64,000 nucleotides of DNA from Rhizobium sp. WYJ-E13 (GTDB lineage Bacteria > Pseudomonadota > Alphaproteobacteria > Rhizobiales > Rhizobiaceae). The notes under the pieces were generated by a model. The model did not search any database and was not told where the DNA came from. It saw only the letters and a list, made by a program, of their open reading frames with translations. How positions within the stretch are numbered: the stretch's first letter is position 1; every line of letters starts with the position of its first letter. Positions 24,470 to 33,990 of this stretch are shown in pieces. The DNA lies in assembly GCF_018987265.1 (NCBI RefSeq), contig NZ_CP076854.1, positions 248,001 to 312,000 on the forward strand. Reading direction: 5' to 3'. The translations under genes and the position numbers were made by a program.

Positions 24470-26608
24470 ATGACTGGTTCTCTTCGCTTGCGTAATTTCG
24501 CTTCGACTACGGTTCTCGCGGGCGCGCTTCTGGCGCCGCTGTCTGCGTCTGCCCAGGACGCTGATCCGACGACGCTTGCCCCGATCGTCATCAGCGGTGC
24601 CGAGGATGAGGATCCGACGGCTCCGGTGAAAGGTTTCGTCGCCCGGACCAGCGCGACCGCGACCAAGACCGGCACACCGCTTCTCGAAACCCAGCAATCC
24701 ATCTCGGTGCTGACGGCCGATCAGCTGAAATCGCAGGACGTCGAGACCGTCGGCCAGGCGCTGGATTATGTGCCTGGTGTCGTCGGCGAGCCCTATGGTG
24801 CCGATCCGCGCTTTGATTCCCCGCGCATCCGCGGTTTCGACAGCCGCCAGTCGCAGTTTCTAAACGGACTTCGCATGATGCGGACAGCAGGCGCTCCCGC
24901 CGTCGATCCTTATCAGCTCGAGCGCATCGAAGTCCTGCGCGGGCCGGCATCGGTCATGTACGGCCAGGGCAATCCCGGCGGCATGATCAATCTTATCAGC
25001 AAGCGGCCGGTCTTCGAGCGTTTCGGCGAAGTCGGCGTTCAGGCTGGCAGCTACGATACCTACGGCACCTATTTCGATTTCGGCGACATCATCCCCGGTA
25101 ATCCGGATTTCGCCTATCGCCTGACGGGTCTGGCAAGGACTGCCTCGGCACAGGTCGATGAACTCGACAACGACCGCTATTTCATCGCCCCGGCGCTGAC
25201 CTGGCAGCCGGATGAAGACACCAAGCTGACGATCCTGACCAGCATCCAGCACGATAATCCGAGCACGCCATCCGGCCTGCCGCCTGCACTCACCCTCAAT
25301 GCGGGCACTAACCGTCTGTCGCGGGATTTCTTCGTCGGCGACAAGAGCTTCGACACGTCGGACCGGACGCTGACCAATATCGGCTATGAGCTGGAACACC
25401 GCCTGAACGATACCTGGACCTTCCGCCAGAGCCTCCGCTACCAGAATTTCGACTGGAACTATCAGGCGCTCGGCATGTCGACGATCGGCCTTACAGGCGG
25501 CCGGACGATCAACCGCAATGCCACTATCCAGGACGAGTTGCTGAACACGTTCAACGTCGACAACAACCTGCTTGCGGAATTCGACACCGGCGATATCAGG
25601 CACAAGATGCTGTTCGGTCTGGACTACCGCTATTACAGCAACAATGTCGGCACGCAGTTCTGGCGCGCCACGCCGCTCGACGCCTTCAATCCGGTCTACG
25701 GCTCCGTTAATCTGATTGCGCCGACGCTCAGCACCTATGTCGATTCGACCATGACGCAGGTCGGCATCTATGTGCAGGACGAGCTTGCCTATGAGAACTG
25801 GCGCGCAACGGCAGCCCTTCGCCAGGACTGGGCCAGAACAGAGGGAACATCGACCAACCGGTTGACCGGTGCGTCGCGCCCTCTCGACAAGGACGACCAG
25901 AAGCTGACGGGCCGCGCCGGCCTCAGCTATGTCTTCGACAATGGCATCGCCCCCTATATCAGCTATGCCACATCTTTCGAGCCGGTTCCGGTGCCTGCAA
26001 CCGGCGGACCACTGCAGCCGACGACGGGCGAGCAGGTGGAAATCGGGGTCAAATATCAGCCGGAGGGCTGGAACGGCTTCTTCACTGTTGCCGCCTATGA
26101 CCTCAAGCAGAAAAACGTGCTGACGACCTTTGCGCTGCCGGGCGGCGGTACGTCTACCGGGCAGATCGGCGAGGTCGACGTTAAGGGCTTGGAGCTCGAA
26201 GGCGTCACCAGCCTTGCCGACGGGCTCGACCTGCGCGCCGCCTACACGTACATGCAGGCCGAAATTGTCGGCGGCGTCGATGACGGAAATCGCCCTGATA
26301 ACGTGCCTGAACATGCGGCAAGCCTTTGGCTCGACTATACTTTCCCGGAGGATACAGCGCTGGAAGGTTTCGGTCTCGGCGGCGGCGTGCGTTACGTCGG
26401 CCAGCGCTACGGCGATAACAAGAACACGCTTGATCTTGACGCCGTGACCCTCTTCGACGCAGCTCTCCACTACGAGAAAGACAACATGACGGCCTCGCTG
26501 AACTTCAAGAATCTCGCCGATAAGGATTATGTTGCAAGCTGCAGCTCCTTCGGCTGCACCTACGGCGATGGCAGAACGGTGATGGGCAAGCTGACCTTTC
26601 AATGGTGA
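24470..26608 (+). CDS. TonB-dependent siderophore receptor
   Basis: A 712-residue outer-membrane receptor. It has a signal peptide (cleavage near SASA-QDA), a plug domain (about residues 65-175: QQSISVLTADQLKSQDVETV, then IRGFDSRQ and RIEVLRGPASVMYGQGNPGG), a 22-strand barrel and a C-terminal aromatic residue (GKLTFQW). This is the FhuA/FpvA-type siderophore class. It is followed with a 7-nt overlap by a FhuD-like binding protein and a FhuB permease, so the likely ligand is a ferric hydroxamate. A TGA-N9-TCC element just upstream resembles an iron-responsive (RirA-type) box only weakly. Confidence 0.95.
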   Translation: MTGSLRLRNFASTTVLAGALLAPLSASAQDADPTTLAPIVISGAEDEDPTAPVKGFVARTSATATKTGTPLLETQQSISVLTADQLKSQDVETVGQALDYVPGVVGEPYGADPRFDSPRIRGFDSRQSQFLNGLRMMRTAGAPAVDPYQLERIEVLRGPASVMYGQGNPGGMINLISKRPVFERFGEVGVQAGSYDTYGTYFDFGDIIPGNPDFAYRLTGLARTASAQVDELDNDRYFIAPALTWQPDEDTKLTILTSIQHDNPSTPSGLPPALTLNAGTNRLSRDFFVGDKSFDTSDRTLTNIGYELEHRLNDTWTFRQSLRYQNFDWNYQALGMSTIGLTGGRTINRNATIQDELLNTFNVDNNLLAEFDTGDIRHKMLFGLDYRYYSNNVGTQFWRATPLDAFNPVYGSVNLIAPTLSTYVDSTMTQVGIYVQDELAYENWRATAALRQDWARTEGTSTNRLTGASRPLDKDDQKLTGRAGLSYVFDNGIAPYISYATSFEPVPVPATGGPLQPTTGEQVEIGVKYQPEGWNGFFTVAAYDLKQKNVLTTFALPGGGTSTGQIGEVDVKGLELEGVTSLADGLDLRAAYTYMQAEIVGGVDDGNRPDNVPEHAASLWLDYTFPEDTALEGFGLGGGVRYVGQRYGDNKNTLDLDAVTLFDAALHYEKDNMTASLNFKNLADKDYVASCSSFGCTYGDGRTVMGKLTFQW

Positions 26609-27507
26609 GAGACTATCGAGCGGCACAGGGACGAGGCTTCGGCCGTCGGCAGGCACTTGCCCTGCTGGCGGCTTTGGCCATTCCGGGCAAAACCTTCGCA
26701 GCAGGTCAGAAGCGCATTGCCGCGATCGACTGGGCGATGCTCGAAACGCTTGTAGCAATCGGCGTCATGCCGATCGCCGCGACCGAGCTCGTGCAGTTCC
26801 GCAAGGATGCGATCGAGCCGGTACTGGACAAGAGCGTCGCCGATCTCGGCCTGCGCGGATCGCCGAACCTCGAGCTTTTGCGCCTGCTGCGCCCGGACCT
26901 CATCCTGATTTCGCCCTTCTATGTCAGGTTCGAGGCGAGCTTCCAGGCGATTGCGCCTGTCCTGTCGCTGCCCTTTTATAACAGGGGCGAGCCGCCCTAT
27001 CAGAAGGCTGTCGATGCCGTTTCGGCCCTTGCCACGGAACTGGGTGTCGAGGACCGCGGCCGCGAGGTGGTCGCGCAACAGGCTGTCCTTATCGAGGAAA
27101 CGCGTGAGAGTCTGCAGGGTTTTGCGTCGCGGCCGACCTATCTGGTCAATATTGGCGACGCCAGGCATGTGCGCGTCTTCGGCGCCGACAGCATGTTCGG
27201 CGATATCCTCGGTCGTCTCGGCCTGCCGAATGCCTGGGCGGATCGCTCGCGTTATACGTTCGCCGCTCCGGTGCCGATCGAAAATCTCGCTGCCGAGCCG
27301 GATGCGAGGATCGTCATCATCTCCGATATCCCAGTCGAGGCCCGCAATGGGTTGAAGACCAGCATGATCTGGCAATCGCTGCAGCCGGTACGGGACGGCC
27401 GCGTGCTGATGCTCGGCAATATCAATCCCTATGGCGGCATCTTGGCAGCCGCCCGGTTCACTCGGCTTTTCAAGGCGGCGATACTGTCGTCAGGGGAGAT
27501 GCCGTGA
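26602..27507 (+). CDS. Iron-siderophore ABC transporter substrate-binding protein (FhuD-like)
   Basis: A 301-residue periplasmic binding protein with a twin-arginine-like signal (GFGRRQALALLAALAIPGKTFA). The fold is class III: RIAAIDWAMLETLVAIGVMPIA at the start, RPDLILISPFY in the first lobe, a long helix linker, and DARIVIISDIP in the second lobe. FhuD-type proteins bring ferric hydroxamates to FhuB. The ATG overlaps the receptor stop by 7 nt and the stop overlaps the FhuB GTG by 4 nt, so the three genes are coupled. Confidence 0.9.
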   Translation: MVRDYRAAQGRGFGRRQALALLAALAIPGKTFAAGQKRIAAIDWAMLETLVAIGVMPIAATELVQFRKDAIEPVLDKSVADLGLRGSPNLELLRLLRPDLILISPFYVRFEASFQAIAPVLSLPFYNRGEPPYQKAVDAVSALATELGVEDRGREVVAQQAVLIEETRESLQGFASRPTYLVNIGDARHVRVFGADSMFGDILGRLGLPNAWADRSRYTFAAPVPIENLAAEPDARIVIISDIPVEARNGLKTSMIWQSLQPVRDGRVLMLGNINPYGGILAAARFTRLFKAAILSSGEMP

Positions 27508-29471
27508 TCAGACCCATCGCACTCTTTGCCGCGCTCTCAGCCTTTGCCGTTTCCGCCGGCCTCTTTCTTCTGACAGCACTGAACCATCTGCCCTTTGCCG
27601 ACTGGCCGTCTCTGCCATTTGATCCCGCGCAGATGACGACGCGGCAGATCATTTTCGCCTATGCCGTCTTGCCGCGCGGGGCAGTCGCGATCCTCGCCGG
27701 TGCCGCGCTCGGGCTTGCCGGCGCGCTGCTGCAGCGTTTGCTGCGCAATCCCATCGCCGATCCCTCGACGCTTGGTGTCTCCGCTGGCGCGCAGCTTGCG
27801 ATTGTCACGGCGACGCTGTTCTTTCCCGAGATGCTCGACGGCTACCGCGCCTTCGTGGCGCTCGCGGGCGCGGCGGCAGCCACCGCCATCGTCTTTCTGC
27901 TCGGCTGGCGGCGCGCCTTCGAACCCATCACCATGGCGGTCTCCGGCCTGCTCGTCGGCATTACCTGCAGTGCGCTCTCGGCGGCGATGACGCTCTCGCA
28001 GGGCGAGTATCTGATGTCGCTGGTGACCTGGAACGGCGGTTCGCTCAGCCAGCAGGACTGGTCGACGACGACAACCCTCGGCCTCGAACTGCTGCTCGGC
28101 CTCGCCGTCACGCTCCTGCTCCTGCGTCCGCTCACCTTGCTCGGCCTCGGCGACAGCAGTGCCCGCTCGCTCGGCGTGGCACTTGCAGGTACGCGCATTG
28201 CCGTCACAAGCGTTGCGGTGGCGTTGAGCGCGGGCGTTGCTGCTGCCGTCGGCCTCGTCAGCTTCGTCGGCCTTGCCGCACCCGCGTTCGTGCGCCTGCT
28301 CGGTGTGCGCACGACACGCAGCATCCTGCTTCTTTCACCTGTCGCCGGCGGCCTGTTGCTCTGGTTCTGCGATGGTATCGTGCAACTGATCGCCTCCTCG
28401 GCCGGCGAGACCTTTCCGACGGGATCGGTAACGGCCTTGATCGGCGGACCGTTGCTGCTTTGGTTGCTGCCGCAGGTGCGCGCCGTCGAGCCGCCCCAGC
28501 CGCCCGATAGCGTCCTCGTCGCACGGGCGCCGCTGTCACGGCTCGCCCTCATCCTCTGCGTGCTGCCGCCATTCGTCTGGGCGGCCCTTGGCGTTGCGCG
28601 CCTGCCCGATGGATGGGTGCTGCTCAGCGGCGATCTTTTCTGGGAGCTTTTCCCGGCCCGCTGGCCCCGTCTGTTGGCATCGGCCGCTGCCGGCGGTTTG
28701 CTCGCCATGGCGGGCGCCATGCTGCAGCGCCTCACCGGAAATCCGTTGGCAAGCCCTGAAGTGCTGGGTGTCAGCGGCGGTGCCGGCGTCGGTTATGCCG
28801 TTGCCTTAAGCTTCTCAGCCGATGCCGGCGCGCCCACGCTCTTCCTCGGCGCCGGCAGCGGCGCAATCGTGGTGCTGGTCATCGTCGCGCTTTTTGCCGC
28901 CCGCCGGCATCTGCCGCCCGAACGCTTGCTGCTTGCAGGCATTTCTGTCAGTGCTTTGAGCTCGGCGATCCTGAGCGCTCTTCTTGCCGTCGGCGATCAG
29001 CGCGCCTGGCAGATCCTCGCCTGGCTCGGCGGCTCGGCCGCGGCCGCCACGCCGGAAACGGCGGCCTTCCTTGCCGGCCTCACCATCGTCATCCTCGCAA
29101 CCGGCCTGATCCTCACACGCTGGCTGGTGATCCTGCCGCTCGGTGCACCGACCGCGCTCGCGCTCGGTCTGCCCCTGGTCGGCGCCCGAACGATGATGGT
29201 GTTGACGGCGGGCATCGCAACGGCGGCTGCCTCGCTCTTGGTCGGTCCCTTGAGCTTCGTCGGCCTGATGGCCCCGCATATCGCTCACCGCGCCGGCTTT
29301 GAAAAAGCGGGCAGCAGGCTCCTCGCCTCGGCCGTCATAGGTGCTGTGCTGATGGTGATCGCCGATCTCGGTGCGCGCAACGTGACCTTCCCCTACGAAT
29401 TGCCACTTGGCCTCTTCGCCGCCTTCGCCGGCGCGCCCTATCTCGTCTGGATGATCGGCAGGCGGCAGTGA
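27504..29471 (+). CDS. fhuB: Fe(3+)-hydroxamate ABC transporter permease FhuB
   Basis: A 655-residue fused permease made of two FecCD-type halves (about residues 1-325 and 335-655), each with about ten helices. Each half carries the repeated motifs LRNPIADPSTLGVSAGAQ and LTGNPLASPEVLGVSGGAG, and VGLVSFVGLAAPAFVRLLG and VGPLSFVGLMAPHIAHRAG. This double-length design is diagnostic of FhuB. It starts at GTG overlapping the FhuD-like stop. The matching ATPase FhuC is not in the window, so the system must borrow one. It ends 10 nt from the convergent GGDEF/EAL gene. Confidence 0.95.
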   Translation: MIRPIALFAALSAFAVSAGLFLLTALNHLPFADWPSLPFDPAQMTTRQIIFAYAVLPRGAVAILAGAALGLAGALLQRLLRNPIADPSTLGVSAGAQLAIVTATLFFPEMLDGYRAFVALAGAAAATAIVFLLGWRRAFEPITMAVSGLLVGITCSALSAAMTLSQGEYLMSLVTWNGGSLSQQDWSTTTTLGLELLLGLAVTLLLLRPLTLLGLGDSSARSLGVALAGTRIAVTSVAVALSAGVAAAVGLVSFVGLAAPAFVRLLGVRTTRSILLLSPVAGGLLLWFCDGIVQLIASSAGETFPTGSVTALIGGPLLLWLLPQVRAVEPPQPPDSVLVARAPLSRLALILCVLPPFVWAALGVARLPDGWVLLSGDLFWELFPARWPRLLASAAAGGLLAMAGAMLQRLTGNPLASPEVLGVSGGAGVGYAVALSFSADAGAPTLFLGAGSGAIVVLVIVALFAARRHLPPERLLLAGISVSALSSAILSALLAVGDQRAWQILAWLGGSAAAATPETAAFLAGLTIVILATGLILTRWLVILPLGAPTALALGLPLVGARTMMVLTAGIATAAASLLVGPLSFVGLMAPHIAHRAGFEKAGSRLLASAVIGAVLMVIADLGARNVTFPYELPLGLFAAFAGAPYLVWMIGRRQ

Positions 29472-29481
29472 GGGCTGGCCA

Positions 29482-31803
29482 TCAGCCATGCGACGAGGAT
29501 ATCGCTGTTGACCTTACCGCTTCCGTCGAGCGCAACGAAGAGAGGAACTCAGCCGGGGGCATGGGGCGGGAGAACAGGAAACCCTGCAGGTCGTTGCATC
29601 CGGCCGCGACGAGAAAGTCTCTCTGCCCTTCAGTCTCTACGCCTTCGGCCGTCGTCGCTTTTCCAAGCGTGCGGCTCAAACCCAGGATCGCCGAAACGAT
29701 CGCCGCACCCTCGGCTTGCGTTCCCAGCAACCGCACGAAGGAGCGGTCGATCTTGATCCGGTCGATGTTGAATTGAATGAGGTGGCTCAGCGACGAGAAG
29801 CCGGTGCCGAAATCATCAAGCGCAATCCGGATCCCCTGCGACCGAAGCTTGCCGAGCATTCCTTGAGCATTTTCATCGATGTTGAAGAGTGCGGCTTCCG
29901 TCAGTTCCAGTTCCAACCGCGATGGCGTCAGGCCGGTTTCGGTCAGGATGGAGAGCACGTGGCGATCGAAGTCCCGATGCCGGATTTGCGAGGGCGAAAC
30001 GTTGACGGCGACCGACATATCGGCCGGCCAGTTCGTGGCCGCCTTTGCGGCATTCCTCAGCACCCATTCGCCAAGCTGGTCGATCATGCCGGCCTCCTCG
30101 GCGATCGGGATGAATTTGTCCGGTGACAGCAGCCCCTGGATCGGATGGCGCCAGCGCACGAGAGCCTCGGCGCCCGAAAGGTTCCCTTGCGCGTCGGCAC
30201 GATGCACGCCCTGAAAGAAGACTTCCAATTGACCGACGGCGTTCGTGCGGGGGTTGTCGGCCATATCGGGCAAACCTGCGCTATCTTCCAGCACGAGGCG
30301 AAGGTCGTTCTTGAGGCTTTCGCGTGCCTCCACCCGGTGATCCAGGGACGGATCATATTCGACCAGGCGGCCTCGCCCGTTGGTCTTGGCTTCGTAAAGA
30401 GCAACGTCCGCACGCCGCAAAACCTCGCTGGTCGCATGGGCCGCGTCATGAAAGGCAGCGATACCGATCGAGCATCCGATGCGGACGACGACGTCGCCGC
30501 CACGAAGCTGGAACGGCTTGCTCAGTGCCTCGATAATGGCGTTGCAGAGGAGGATGTAACTAACGTCCCCCTCCCTGACATCGGGAAGCAGCAGCGCGAA
30601 TTCATCGCCGCCGAGCCTTGCAAGCGTGTCGTCCGATTCGATCAGGGCATTCATCCTGTCGACGGCGCCGCGCAGCAGCTCATCACCGGCGGCATGCCCA
30701 TGAATGTCGTTCACTTCCTTGAATTTGTCGAGATCGACAAGGGCAAGGACGGCGCGCTCGCCAGGCGATTTCATGGCCGCAAGGCATTGCTCGAAACGGG
30801 CCGCAAAGAGCGCCCGGTTCGGCAGACCCGTCAATACGTCATGCAGCGAAAGATGCCGCGCATGATGTTCGCTGGCGCTGAGTTCTCTGAGGCTGCCGCG
30901 CAAACGGCCCATCAAGGCAAAAAAGAGGCCTGCGATGACAAGGCCGGCCACGGAGAGCACGGGAAAAAGCCGGCCGATGACGCGTGAGCCCGGCAGATCC
31001 GGCCTCCAGATGATGAAGCCGATAGGGTCGCCTGACGCCGTCGCCTCGATTTCGAACGCGACTTCATTCTGCTCCTGATCCGCGGTGCGGGCATAACGAG
31101 CGCCGGCCAGCCCCTGTTCGCGGCTCAGCGTATCGAGCGTGACACCGTCGAGGAAGCGGAACGCCACCAGGTAGAGCCTGTTGCCGTCATTTGCTTCCTG
31201 GGGATCCACTTTCGAAGAGCGTGTGACCGAAACGACGCCCGCGACCGAAGGGCGGCCCTCAAGTCGCATCAGCTCCACGCGGCTTGGTTCCGGATCGGAG
31301 CTCGGCCCTCCCGGTACACCATGGTGCGTTGCTTCCAGATCCTGGATCATCGGCTGAAGCAGCGGACGCACCCATTTGAAGCGGCGCTTCGTTTCGGGAT
31401 CGGACTGTAGAGCAAGCTCGCCTGCCGGGGTCACGAGGAATGCCGCGTTGTAGCCGAATACCGTTGTCGCGATCTTGCCGAACGTCGCGGCCGATGTCGC
31501 GCCTGCGCGCTCGCTCTTGCCGCTGGCCGTTGCTGAATCCGCCACCAGCAGCGAAGCATAACCTGCACCCATCAGCTGGATATCCTGAGATACACGCCGG
31601 ACCTGATCCAGAAGGCGGCTGTTGACGAGTTGGCGCTGTCGATCGAGGGCGGCTGCGTCGCTTTCCCTCCCGGCCCAGATAGCAGCCAGGAACACCAGGC
31701 CAAGAATTGCCAGCCCGCTGATCGCAAGCAGCACCAGTATCGACCCGGACGATGTCCAGGTCGCTCTGTGAGCGAATAATCTTAAAGGCGGATCAGCAGG
31801 CAC
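29482..31803 (-). CDS. GGDEF/EAL c-di-GMP turnover protein with periplasmic sensor
   Basis: A 773-residue membrane protein. It has two transmembrane helices (about 21-45 and 270-292) bracketing a periplasmic sensor that resembles CHASE4 (RQLVNSRLLDQVRRVSQDIQ). Next is a GGDEF domain (about 325-480) with intact RLGGDEFALLL but no obvious RxxD inhibitory site. An EAL domain follows (about 505-755) with EALVRWRHP, ELTEAALF, DDFGTGFSSL and KIDRSFV intact. Both activities could work. GTG start at 31803 after GGGAGAAGACTGC. It is likely to make or break c-di-GMP in response to an envelope signal, which controls motility or biofilm. It is monocistronic. Confidence 0.93.
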   Translation of the reverse strand: MPADPPLRLFAHRATWTSSGSILVLLAISGLAILGLVFLAAIWAGRESDAAALDRQRQLVNSRLLDQVRRVSQDIQLMGAGYASLLVADSATASGKSERAGATSAATFGKIATTVFGYNAAFLVTPAGELALQSDPETKRRFKWVRPLLQPMIQDLEATHHGVPGGPSSDPEPSRVELMRLEGRPSVAGVVSVTRSSKVDPQEANDGNRLYLVAFRFLDGVTLDTLSREQGLAGARYARTADQEQNEVAFEIEATASGDPIGFIIWRPDLPGSRVIGRLFPVLSVAGLVIAGLFFALMGRLRGSLRELSASEHHARHLSLHDVLTGLPNRALFAARFEQCLAAMKSPGERAVLALVDLDKFKEVNDIHGHAAGDELLRGAVDRMNALIESDDTLARLGGDEFALLLPDVREGDVSYILLCNAIIEALSKPFQLRGGDVVVRIGCSIGIAAFHDAAHATSEVLRRADVALYEAKTNGRGRLVEYDPSLDHRVEARESLKNDLRLVLEDSAGLPDMADNPRTNAVGQLEVFFQGVHRADAQGNLSGAEALVRWRHPIQGLLSPDKFIPIAEEAGMIDQLGEWVLRNAAKAATNWPADMSVAVNVSPSQIRHRDFDRHVLSILTETGLTPSRLELELTEAALFNIDENAQGMLGKLRSQGIRIALDDFGTGFSSLSHLIQFNIDRIKIDRSFVRLLGTQAEGAAIVSAILGLSRTLGKATTAEGVETEGQRDFLVAAGCNDLQGFLFSRPMPPAEFLSSLRSTEAVRSTAISSSHG

Positions 31804-31982
31804 GCAGTCTTCTCCCGAGCGCCCTGATACTGACCCCGATTGTTTACAAAATGCTTTTCAAGCAGCATCAAAATTAATGGCCGAAAATGATGAGCTTTTT
31901 AATTGTTTTGTGATTGGTTGCTCATTGCGCAACGCTTGCCGATGCAAGGTTGGCGATCGAGCTCTACATCAAGGTGATTGAT

Positions 31983-32789
31983 ATGTTGCGATTAGGATCT
32001 CTCTATCCTTCGAAGTTCCTCGCATTTGCCTGCACGGCCGTTGTTGCGTTGGGTGTTTTTGAACCTACTGTTGTCCGAGCCGCCGAAAACGACAGCATCC
32101 GTATAGCCGTCGAGGGCGCATTTCCACCATTCAACTATGTCGATTCCAATAACCAGCTTCAGGGATTCGACGTGGATATTGCCAAGGCCCTTTGCGAGAC
32201 CGCGAAATTGAAGTGCGAATTCGTCATCCAGGAATGGACGGCGATGATCCCGAACCTGCTCGACAACAACTATGACGCGATCATTTCGTCGATGTCGATG
32301 AGCGCGGAGCGGCGCCAAAAGGTTGCCTTCACCCAGAAATATTATGACAGTCCGACGGTCTTCATCGCGCGCAAAAACGACGACATCGCCGGCACGTCAC
32401 CCGATGATCTGAAGAAACTGCGGCTCGGCGTGACGGCAGCAACCTCCCAGGAATCCTACGCCAAGAAATTCTACAGCGCTGTCGCGACGACCGTGTTCCA
32501 AGCGTCTCCGGATCTTTACAAGGGTCTTGCCGACGGCAGGGTCGATATCATCCTGGAAGACAAGCTCGCGGTCTACGACTGGCTCGCAAACACCAAGGCG
32601 GGTGGCTGCTGCGCGTTCAAGGGCGAAGATATCAAAAATACCGAATATTTCGGCGACGGAGCCGGCATCGCCGTGCGCCCTTCCGACAAGGAGTTGCTGG
32701 ACAAGCTCAATGCTGCGCTCGAAGAGATCGAGGCTAACGACACCTACGATACGATCAACGCCAAGTACTTTCCGTTCAGCATCCGTTGA
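31983..32789 (+). CDS. Amino-acid/amine ABC transporter substrate-binding protein (orphan)
   Basis: A 268-residue periplasmic binding protein of SBP family 3. The ATG at 31983 follows AAGGTGAT and gives a signal peptide ending near VVRA-AEN. The family pattern is clear: IRIAVEGAFPPFNYVDSNNQL, GFDVDIAKALC, WTAMIPNLLDNNYDAIISSMSM and ERRQKVAFTQKYYDSPTVFIA. This class binds basic amino acids, opines or related amines. No permease or ATPase of this type is adjacent. The next genes concern amine uptake and oxidation, so the ligand may be an amine. Confidence 0.9.
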   Translation: MLRLGSLYPSKFLAFACTAVVALGVFEPTVVRAAENDSIRIAVEGAFPPFNYVDSNNQLQGFDVDIAKALCETAKLKCEFVIQEWTAMIPNLLDNNYDAIISSMSMSAERRQKVAFTQKYYDSPTVFIARKNDDIAGTSPDDLKKLRLGVTAATSQESYAKKFYSAVATTVFQASPDLYKGLADGRVDIILEDKLAVYDWLANTKAGGCCAFKGEDIKNTEYFGDGAGIAVRPSDKELLDKLNAALEEIEANDTYDTINAKYFPFSIR

Positions 32790-32858
32790 AGGCGTCGGGC
32801 CGAATTTCCTTGATCGCTGCGGTTGGCCCTATGGACCTGCCGCAGCATCGTTTGCCCC

Positions 32859-33872
32859 CTACTGAGTACGTTCCCAATGTTTGCGGGCTCGCCACAGCAC
32901 CGTTTCGTCCGCATAACCCAGGACTTGAGCAAGCTCTTTCATTCTGACTGCGCCGTTCTGTTTCTGCAGCACAAGGATACTTTGGCGGTATTCCCGCATG
33001 AGATCTCTCAACGACGTCCCCTGCTCGGAGAGGCGCCGTTGCAGGGTTCGCGGCGAAAGGCTGAGCTCCTGCGAAAGCCCGACGAGCGTGATGGGCTTGT
33101 GTCCCAGATAGATCCCGATCAATGATCGGACATGATCGACGGTCGAATCCGACTGCAACAACCTGCCGCTCAGATCCGCGATATGGCGCTCCAGGACCGC
33201 CGCCAAATCGGGCTGTTCCTGCCGGTAGACGCGGCGGGCGTCTTGCCCCGAAACCACGATGCGATTGGCAGACTCGCCAAATTTTAAAGGAGCCCGGAAA
33301 ATCCGTTGCAAGGTCGTTGGATCGCGAGGCGCCCGATGTTCAAAATGGACTTCGACGGGTCTCCATCCGCGTGCGAAGCAGGCACGGACAAGCTGGCAGG
33401 ATGCGGCCAGTGTGAACTCGCTGTCCTGCCGCCTCGGCCAGAGCCTGGGATCGTCAAGGCGGTAGCTCCAGATGAGATTGCCGTCTTCCTGAAAGACACC
33501 GGAATTGGTGCCGCTCTGGACGGTGTTCACATATTTCGCCAATCGTTCGAAGCCGGCATGGATGGTGCTCGATATGGAAAAGAGCACGCCGATCGGGCCG
33601 ATATCGCTCGGCTTGAACAGGGTTCCAAGCAATGCGCCGATCGTCGGATCTCCGACGATCGATGCCGCATCTTCGAAGATCGCCACATATCGGTTCATGG
33701 GGACCATGGCATAGGGATCGTCAAGCTGGCTGCGCAGAAGACCATGAAGGGCAAGCAGTACATCTGCCTTGCCGGATTTCCGATCGATTTGTTCGATGAG
33801 CGGCAGCAGCACAGACGCACGAATTGAAGCAAATATCTGCGTCGACGTGCCGGTTTGCTGGGCAGATGACAT
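32859..33872 (-). CDS. AraC family transcriptional regulator (Arabinose_bd type)
   Basis: A 337-residue regulator. The N-terminal effector domain (about residues 15-215) is of the Arabinose_bd/DUF type. The C-terminal AraC double HTH is at about 240-337 (LVGLSQELSLSPRTLQRRLSEQGTSL, and MKELAQVLGYADETVLWRARKHW). The protein ends abruptly after the second HTH (WERTQ), about ten residues short of the usual FRRWTG..P..FR end, so the C-terminus may be clipped. It is divergent from the APC permease-amine oxidase operon and is probably its activator. Confidence 0.9.
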   Translation of the reverse strand: MSSAQQTGTSTQIFASIRASVLLPLIEQIDRKSGKADVLLALHGLLRSQLDDPYAMVPMNRYVAIFEDAASIVGDPTIGALLGTLFKPSDIGPIGVLFSISSTIHAGFERLAKYVNTVQSGTNSGVFQEDGNLIWSYRLDDPRLWPRRQDSEFTLAASCQLVRACFARGWRPVEVHFEHRAPRDPTTLQRIFRAPLKFGESANRIVVSGQDARRVYRQEQPDLAAVLERHIADLSGRLLQSDSTVDHVRSLIGIYLGHKPITLVGLSQELSLSPRTLQRRLSEQGTSLRDLMREYRQSILVLQKQNGAVRMKELAQVLGYADETVLWRARKHWERTQ

Positions 33873-33990
33873 GTTTTTGTTCCCCGCCGCCAGTGATGGC
33901 GCAAATTATCGATTCATTGGCATGAACTGCAATTTTGGGGCCAATCGGTCGGGGCTACCGTGTTGACGAAAATCAAAAACAGGGGTTCTC

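Noticed and set aside
32790..32858. Hairpin GCTGCGG/CCGCAGC between the orphan binding protein and AraC
   Set aside because: Only a 7-bp stem with a long loop and no U-tract; too weak to call a terminator.
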